Assembly: GCA_963682175.1 (NCBI GenBank)
Contig: OY821784.1
Coordinates: 37,243,621 to 37,307,620, forward strand
Direction: 5' to 3'
Length of the DNA: 64,000 nucleotides
Source: Triglochin maritima
Lineage: Eukaryota; Streptophyta; Magnoliopsida; Alismatales; Juncaginaceae
Shown: positions 57,454 through 64,000 of the stretch, one piece after another
Layout of the letters: each line of letters opens with the position of its first letter
Numbering within the stretch: the stretch's first letter is position 1
Made by a program: the position numbers and the translations under genes
Notes under the pieces: generated by a model
Databases searched by the model: none
Seen by the model: only the letters and a program-made list of their open reading frames with translations
What the model was told of the DNA's origin: nothing

Positions 57454-58289
57454 TAACCCTGCGACCCCCTTTGCTTCCACCCCAAAGCAACCTGAACACA
57501 TCTGTTTCCCTCATTTGACCGTGTCCAAATCCACCCACCACGAACCATCAAATGGTTGGGCCTTTGAAGCATATGGAGCAAACATCGGCAATCCCCTTCT
57601 GCTGTTGCGTAATGCTAGCGAAGGTGTGGAGAAGAGTGGAAGCGGGTGCTCTACTAGGGTTTTCTTTGAATGCAGCTGAGATTTAGTGAGTCCACATTTG
57701 ATTTGAAGTTGGTTTCCATATGATTTTCCCTTTGCTTTCATCGTGGGTTTAGGGTTTATGGGTTAAGGTTTAGCAATTCTTGTTAGGGCCAAAATCAGAT
57801 TTCACGTAAGAAAAGTCAACCATTTTATTGCTTACACGGTGATGGGTTTGATCATGAAAATAACACGGTTGGGACTTGCGAGTTTACCTGAGATTAGTAA
57901 ACGTTAGGTATCTAGGCTGAGAGTTTTCTTATTGTAGGAGTACTTGATCTTGAAGATGTTTATGGAAATTTGAAGGATTATTGCATGTTGTTGTTGAAAG
58001 GAATGTGTTCTAAATTTTTTACTTTTATATGTCAATTATTATGAATTGAATGTGCAAACATTTTGTTCCTTGATTATGGTATTCGTCTTTTGGAAGTGTT
58101 AAGGAAGAGACACTTGGTCCTTAACCGTAGAGCTCTAAAAGATAATGATTTACATAAATCAAAAGTTATTCACAATCATGATAATTAACATGGAACATTA
58201 TTTAACGAGATAAGATTGTCGTGTTGGTCATCAATTGTTGTAGCTCTACAAATAATTGACGACACGAGTACATAAAAGAGTCCTTATAC
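57454..58289. other. Intergenic, no gene seen
   Basis: Spacer between the Harbinger element and transposon copy C. The leader-like text near 57540-57760 has no following coding region that I can identify. Confidence 0.45.
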
Positions 58290-60147
58290 ACGGACGCGCC
58301 TTACGTGGACGTGTTGAGTCAGCGTCCAGTCAGCAAAATTTCTCTTCACGTGCTTTGGTCTTCTTAAAAACGCCGGTTCTTTAGGTTGAACGATTCTTTT
58401 CCCAATACACAGATAGTGCAGACCCTAGGATAGCGTGCAGACCCTAGGACAGCGTGCAAACCCTTTATTCGTGCAGAGTCCAGACTTATCATAATAAAAT
58501 ATTGTTTTTAACTTTTAGGTTGGATCAACTTAATCCAAACAGACACACAACATATTCCGAACAGACAGTCTTCTTATTCCAAACAGACGCGCAACTTAAT
58601 CCGAACAGACAGACTTCTTATTCCGAACAGACACACAACTTAATCTGAACAGACACACAACATATTTCAAACAGACACACAACATATTCCGAACAGACAC
58701 ACAACTTAATCCGAACAGACACATAACTTAATCCGAACAGACACACAACATATTCCGAACAGACAGACTACTTATTCCGAACAGACATACTTCTTATTCC
58801 GAACAGAAAGACTTCTTATTCCGAACAGATAGACTTCTTATTCCGAACAGACACACAACATATTCCGAACAGACAAACAACATATTCCGAACAGACAGAC
58901 TTCTTATTCCGAACAGACACACAACTTAATCCGAACAGACACACAACATATTCCGAACAGACAGACTTCTTATTCCGAACAGACAGTCTTCTTATTTCGA
59001 ACAGATAGACTTCTTATTCCGAACAGACACACAACATATTCCGAACAGACAGACTTCTTATTCCGAACAGACGCACAACTTAATCCGAACAGACACACAA
59101 CATATTCCGAACAGATAGACTTCTTATTCCGAACTGACATACAACTGTTATACATGAAGAAAATGAAGAAGAATGTGATCATTCCTACATTTTTAAGGAT
59201 GACTTTGGTCTTGTTTGTATATGTGGAATTACACGCAAAAGCATAGAAAGTGTGTCCAGAAACGGAACAGAAAGTTTGTATTATTTATGTAGAAAGATTG
59301 TCTTGTTTATGTAGAAAACTTGTCTTGTTTATGTAAAAAGTTTGTCCAGTTTATGTAAAATGTTTGTCCAGATTATGTTGAAAATTTGTGCAGAAATGGA
59401 ACAGAAAGTATTCCGAACATACACACCACTTAATCCGAACAGACAGACTTCTTATTCCGAACAGACACACAACATATTCCGAACAGACTGACTTCTTATT
59501 CCGAACAGACATACAACTGCTGTACATGAAGAAAATGAAGAAGAATGTGATCATTCCTACATTCTTAAGGATGACTTTGGTCTTGTTTGTTGTATATGTG
59601 GAATTATACGCAAAAGCATAGAACTTTCTGATTGAACTTTTAACAGTAGAACATCACGCCAAAATCCTCGGAAGCTTTGACACCATTGCATCTCGTTCCA
59701 GCACATTAACACCTGACCCAGAGGTAGCAAACAAACGGGTGTGATGCCTTTTCTTAACACAAAAACCACAAGAATCGGCATAAGCAACGTAAAATGTTTG
59801 GGTTTCTTCGAAAGAGGGGAAAAACATCCCCTCCTTAGGAACGTTTGTCGGCTACTCCACTTGGAAAGACACATGAACGATTTCCATCAAAGCACAGAGG
59901 TAGGACCACAGAAGAGAAGGGAAGAAAAAGGAAGACGCATGTTGAGATTTATAACAAGTCTCCTGTGCTGTGTAGGAGAGCCAAAATGTTCATGGAAAAT
60001 GAGTGATTTGAGACGCATTAATGAGGGATGGAGGGATGTAGACATTTGTACGAAACGAGGAATAAAATAAAAAATAAACTTTTTCTGTGGAGACTGCCAA
60101 CTCAAACGCGTCTGCTGACTGGGCTGACCACATAAGCGCGCGTCCCG
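58290..60147 (+). mobile_element. Non-autonomous DNA transposon with 22-bp arrays, copy C (diverged)
   Basis: The left end is ACGGACGCGCCTTACGTGG followed by GTCAGCGTCCAGTCAGC, as in copy A. The right end on the opposite strand is GGGACGCGCGCTTATGTGG, then TCAGCCCAGTCAGC. The interior has 22-bp units of a third sequence (ATTCCGAACAGACACACAAC plus AT) at 58520-59135 and 59405-59515. Short stretches with the other two unit types lie at 59255-59400. A roughly 100-bp segment (about 59145-59248) is repeated at 59516-59630. No transposase; target duplication not found. Confidence 0.65.
58520..59135. repeat. 22-bp tandem array, third sequence type
   Basis: The unit ATTCCGAACAGACACACAAC plus AT alternates with the variant ATTCCGAACAGACAGACTTC plus TT and an AATCCGAACAGACACACAAC variant, all 22 bp. 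It continues briefly at 59405-59515. Confidence 0.85.
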
Positions 60148-61029
60148 AACGATAGCGTCCGCTAATCGTTTTCCTACATAAAATAGGAAAAGATTACTTT
60201 TATATATTGAATAGACTTAACAAGTAAAACATTATGTAATTGTGTTTCGTGTCATTAATGTTTTACTGTGTCTTGGATCCTAAGATATGAGACATATCTT
60301 TTCACTCAAGAAGTGCTTAATTTGATTATTGTCAAAAGCTATCAATAAGTGTAGTCATAAAGACAATAGTTAGTTGAACATGACTTGTGTTGGAAAAGAA
60401 AGCTAGTCAAACGATTATCATTGCCCCTCTTGATTGAGTGATGATATTAGTGGACCTCTTGATAAAACAAAATTATAATGTGCACAATGTAACTTGAGTT
60501 AAGTTACATAGTTATAATTAGCTTAGAGAGATCAAGAAATATATATAATACAAAGATGACACATTTCTACTTTGTATATATTCTTAATATCATGAGGCAA
60601 GGGACGGACACAAGTGGTGCACTTACATCACTAAATTGATCATGTTTTGGTTCGAGTGGAACAAAGACATCTATGTTAATTGGGTAACTATAATGTGTAG
60701 TTAGATACCGCTTATAGTTTGAGATATTAAGTGTTTAATATCATTATCAATTTGGTTTAGATCCTCTTATAGGTCACACCACAAAACTGGGAAACAAGAG
60801 GCTTGATTTTAAGTTCATATGGTGTGTTGGGTTTCATGTGAAAACGGGACACATGTGGTGAATAAATAAAATCAATATGTTATGAGAATTGACATAATTA
60901 GAATCATAATAAATTCATATGAGGTGTATATATTATAAGGTGTAATAATTTAATACCACATAGGATAATATATTACATGAGATATGAATTTGCTAAAAAC
61001 CCCAAAAGATCAAATTTTTTGGAAATAAA
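60148..61029. other. Repeat-derived spacer, no gene seen
   Basis: AT-rich sequence leading into the LTR-like region that follows; probably part of the same element, but no start could be fixed. Confidence 0.4.
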
Positions 61030-61970
61030 TCCAAAATTTAACAAAGGCAAAATCGCGGTTAAACACGGTGAACCGTTTAGGGTTCGGTCGACCGAGGTGT
61101 CTTCGGAACGATCAACCGAATAGGAAACGGGTAAACACATTTGGTTGACCGAAATTGTCCGGAGTGCCTGGACAATTGAGTTCGGTTAACCGAGCGTGAA
61201 CGGTCAACCGAGAAAGTGTATTTTCGGTAGACCAAAGGTGACTCGGTCGTCCGATGATTATGCTCCAGAAGAAATTTTGGTGGGTCAACGGTCAACAGAA
61301 GAGAAGACGTGGTTCGTCTGAATTTTCCAGAGAATTTTTCTCATGCATATTCGGTCGATCGTCTAGCTCACGGTCCACCGAACATGTGTTATAACCGAAT
61401 GGTTCGGTGCACCGAGAAAAATTCTCGGTCGACCGAACAGTCCGATTTCTGCCTGAATTATTAAGAAATTAATTAGGTTATGGGTTGGATTAAATCCAGA
61501 TTTAATTAAACGTTTTTAGGATGCTTATGTGGCAATTAGAGATTAATTTTAGGAGAGAATAAACAAGAGATCATGACTAAATAATAGTTCTTGGTAAAGA
61601 TGATTTGGGAGCCTATAAAAGAACCCCTGCTACTTGTTTATGTTAATGCAAAAAAAAAATTCTCTCATTAATCTATCCCCTAATCACCATGAAAATCTCT
61701 TAGTAATTATAACTTTTGGACATAAGAATCTCAGAAGCTTAAAGAGAGATTATTAGCTAGATTCTAAGCCCAATTAGAGATTGATTGACTAGTTCATTTC
61801 TCTCTAATCTTGTTTTGAGTTTGGTGAACACTCGGAGGCAAATCGGCGGGTGATTCAACGGGTAACGCGACTCCAGATCTTCAAAAGGTTTTAGAGAACA
61901 TTTAGGTATGATTCTCTCTTTGTGATTTATTTTAATATATGTAGGGTTGCATGATATTAGAATAAACACA
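61030..61970 (+). mobile_element. LTR-like region with TATA box and CGGTCGACCG cluster
   Basis: A cluster of full and degenerate CGGTCGACCG motifs (61083-61440) is followed by CCTATAAAAG at 61612-61621 and then a start-like CCCCTGCTACTTGTTTATG. The order of motif cluster, TATA and leader matches a U3-R region of a retrotransposon LTR, or a remnant of one. No ends or coding domains were found. It is a different sequence from the two LTR families above. Confidence 0.45.
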
Positions 61971-62241
61971 AAGTAATGTACATAAAATTGTTGAAAGTAT
62001 GAAATCGATCATGTATGCATGTATTAAAATTTTAAAATTATATACATACATAGGGACACGAAATCCTACAGTTGCATGTCATAAAGATGAGGGAAAAGGA
62101 TTTCGGAGATTTCATGCGACATTGAGCACGAGTCATGTGGTACCACAAAGTATAAATTTGCAATGTTTGTACTAAATTTGTTTGTAGACCGATAATTATT
62201 AGGATTTCAGAAAACGTTGGTGATATTTTGTTTCTTAGTAG
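61971..62241. other. Spacer before a solo LTR
   Basis: AT-rich. It ends with AGTAG (62237-62241), the left target duplication of the next element. AGGATTTCAGAAAA occurs here and just right of the LTR, a local repeat. Confidence 0.5.
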
Positions 62242-63753
62242 TGTTGGATCGTGATGGTCTCTAATTCTAATCACTTTTAATCCTTATTACCTACTTGTTT
62301 AATCGATCAAAGATGTGCAGCGGAATTTAAACAAATAAACAAACAAGTAAGGAAAGACAAGCAAACCACAATGGATACAAGGGATTTTACAGAGGTTCGG
62401 CACCCCACCCGGGTCCTAGTCCTCTCTTGCAAGCTCCGCTCGGATCACCGAGCTCCGCTCACGACTTCACTAACCACTCCTCGTTCCGGACCGGGAGAGA
62501 ACGCATTTACAATCTTCAAGCTTGCGAACAACCCTCGCCGAGCTTGACTCCCTCTCACAATCCGAGAGGGACACTTCGGGTTCTCACCGAAGTCTATACT
62601 CTTGTCTTGGGCTTTCACCCAAACCTTTGCTTCTTCGATAATGAATGAGTGGAACAACACTCTCTAATCTTGAGCACATTTGAGTAAGATATGAAATTGA
62701 TTACTAAGTGTGGAAGGTTTTGATCTTTTGAGTGTGTGGAGTTTTCTCTTTAATGTAGGAGACAAATAGTAGTGGGAGAGTTGTGTTAAAATGTGTTTTA
62801 CAACTCTATTTATAAGCTCCAAAACAATTATAGTTGTTGGGGATGAATTGATTAAAGATTGTGTAAGATACACAAAACAGCAACTGACATGACCCAATTC
62901 TGATAAAGTTTGGTCGACTGAATCGGGTAAAAGGTCGACCGTTTGGCAATATTGACCAAGGTTCGGTCGACCGGTTAAGGAACGGTCGACCTCTAAAGGC
63001 TATGACTTAGGTACACTTAAGTGATCGGGAGAAAAAACGAGATAGGTTCGGTCGACCGATTCATAATAGGCTCTACGAGGTTGACAAACAAGATCATATT
63101 CGGTCGACCGAAACAAGGTCCACAGTCGACTGAAAACCAACATGCAGTTTGGGTTTGTCGAGACATCTTAAGTTTGATCGACCGAACAAGGTCATCGGTC
63201 GACCGATACATTAAATGTATTTGGGGTATTTAGAAATAATACGAATACGACCGTTGGGTATAAATGACAAAACAAATGGTCGGAAAAATAAGTTTACATG
63301 ACCGATTGGGCAGTAAAACACTAACATTATTTATGAGCACTCGATCAACCGAACGGTCTGTTTCGGTCGACCGAATGTGGGCAGATTGTTCAGGTTTTGA
63401 TTTGGTGTTTTCCGGTCTAAGTTTGGGTGATCTATTGAAGTCCAAATTATATGAAATTTTGTGTGTGACTTCTATAGGGAACCTAGTGTGTATTTGAGTA
63501 TGTTTTAGCTCAAGTATGCTCAATTACCCAAAGTTCCTAAGATTCAAAGAAATGCAAATTACATGTCTTCAAATAAACTTGATTACGTACGTGTTTTGAC
63601 TTGATTTCTTTTCTTCCTTGAGTCTTGATCACATGTAGAGGTTAGCACGAAGTAATATATATGTAATGCAACATGTGTGCTACTTGACTTGATTACAATT
63701 AAGATTAAGTTGATTAAATCATGAAAACATAGATTAAGACCAAAAAACCAACA
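62242..63753 (-). mobile_element. Solo LTR, 1512 bp, TSD AGTAG
   Basis: It begins TGTTGGATCGTG and ends ACCAACA, flanked by AGTAG at 62237-62241 and 63754-63758. It is the same family as 39800-41286, sharing GAGGTTCGGCACCCCACCCG, CGAGAGGGACACTTCGGG and a near-identical last 100 bp. TATAAATAG on the minus strand (62807-62816) sets the orientation. CGGTCGACCG motifs at 62961, 63048, 63100, 63195 and 63363 lie upstream of that TATA. No internal retrotransposon genes, so it is a solo LTR. Confidence 0.88.
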
Positions 63754-64000
63754 AGTAGGATTTCAGAAAAAGTTTGTACTAAATTTATGTATGTTTCTAC
63801 GAATTCTTTACTCATCACGTTATTGTTGTGATATTCTGTTTCAACTGGATGACACCCGTTGTCATTACATGTTGTCGAAAGAGTAGGTGGTCGCCACGAC
63901 CGGTGGTGAAGTTGGTCACCTTGAGCACCACTTTGAAAAACCGGAGAAAGTCCTCGTAGGATCGTTGGAGGGTGTCGTGGAGGGCGTCGTTCAGTTACAA
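63754..64000 (-). other. Window edge; possible exon fragment on the minus strand
   Basis: The minus strand from about 63995 to 63816 is open for about 60 codons with a marked bias for C or G at the third position (AAC GAC GCC CTC CAC GAC ACC CTC), reading LNDALHDTLQRSYEDFLRFF. It has no ATG and a stop just before it, so it could only be an internal exon or a gene relic. I do not recognise the sequence. Confidence 0.2.

Noticed and set aside
59557..59874. 105-codon minus-strand frame in transposon copy C
   Set aside because: No recognisable transposase or other domain, partly built on a duplicated internal segment. Kept only as possible element sequence.
1..64000. A biosynthetic or defence gene cluster
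   Set aside because: The intact genes belong to unrelated housekeeping or signalling families with separate promoters; nothing suggests joint function.

Overview
This 64 kb window is nuclear DNA of a flowering plant, most likely a eudicot. It has multi-exon genes with GT-AG introns, plant-only protein families, a Pol III tRNA gene, and intergenic space made mostly of plant transposons. I cannot name the species.

Five protein genes look intact. They are a calmodulin-binding-domain protein (5761-7584, minus, with a 2.2 kb leader intron to 9811), an AT-hook protein (24444-25628, plus, leader exon near 21.9-22.04 kb), a 16-exon ubiquitin conjugation factor E4 of the UFD2/MUSE3 type (27515-35209, plus, 991 aa), a small nodulin-related protein of the NRP1 type (36445-36876, minus), and a 7-exon class I histone deacetylase of the HDA19 type (49140-53923, minus, 512 aa). 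A tRNA-Leu(CAA) gene lies at 19280-19361. An NPF (nitrate/peptide transporter) gene at 43.5-46.0 kb is a broken pseudogene. A leader exon near 1.1-1.2 kb probably belongs to a minus-strand gene whose coding part lies left of the window. These genes act separately; nothing suggests a gene cluster.

The mobile DNA is the most distinctive part. Three copies (1.28-3.52, 11.76-14.37 and 58.29-60.15 kb) of one non-autonomous DNA transposon family share GC-rich termini and carry long arrays of 22-bp units. The first two lie in opposite orientation on either side of the calmodulin-binding gene. Three solo LTRs can be read to the base, two from one family and one from another, each with a 5-bp target duplication (14866-16868, TSD ATAAG; 39800-41286, TSD CGGTC; 62242-63753, TSD AGTAG). 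A complete 3.1 kb PIF/Harbinger element with about 260-bp terminal inverted repeats (54342-57453, TSD TAA) carries a transposase gene split by one stop codon. There are also a 534-bp near-perfect palindrome with a 9-bp TSD (46517-47050), other foldback elements, a LINE fragment, a probable Au-type SINE and several tandem duplications.

Two patterns stand out beyond the transposons. First, the first introns of the calmodulin-binding gene and of the histone deacetylase gene both contain serial degenerate copies of the exon 1/intron 1 junction, so each has an array of 5' splice-site-like motifs. Second, a palindrome with core CGGTCGACCG is clustered in at least three LTR families, and in two of them it lies just upstream of the LTR TATA box.
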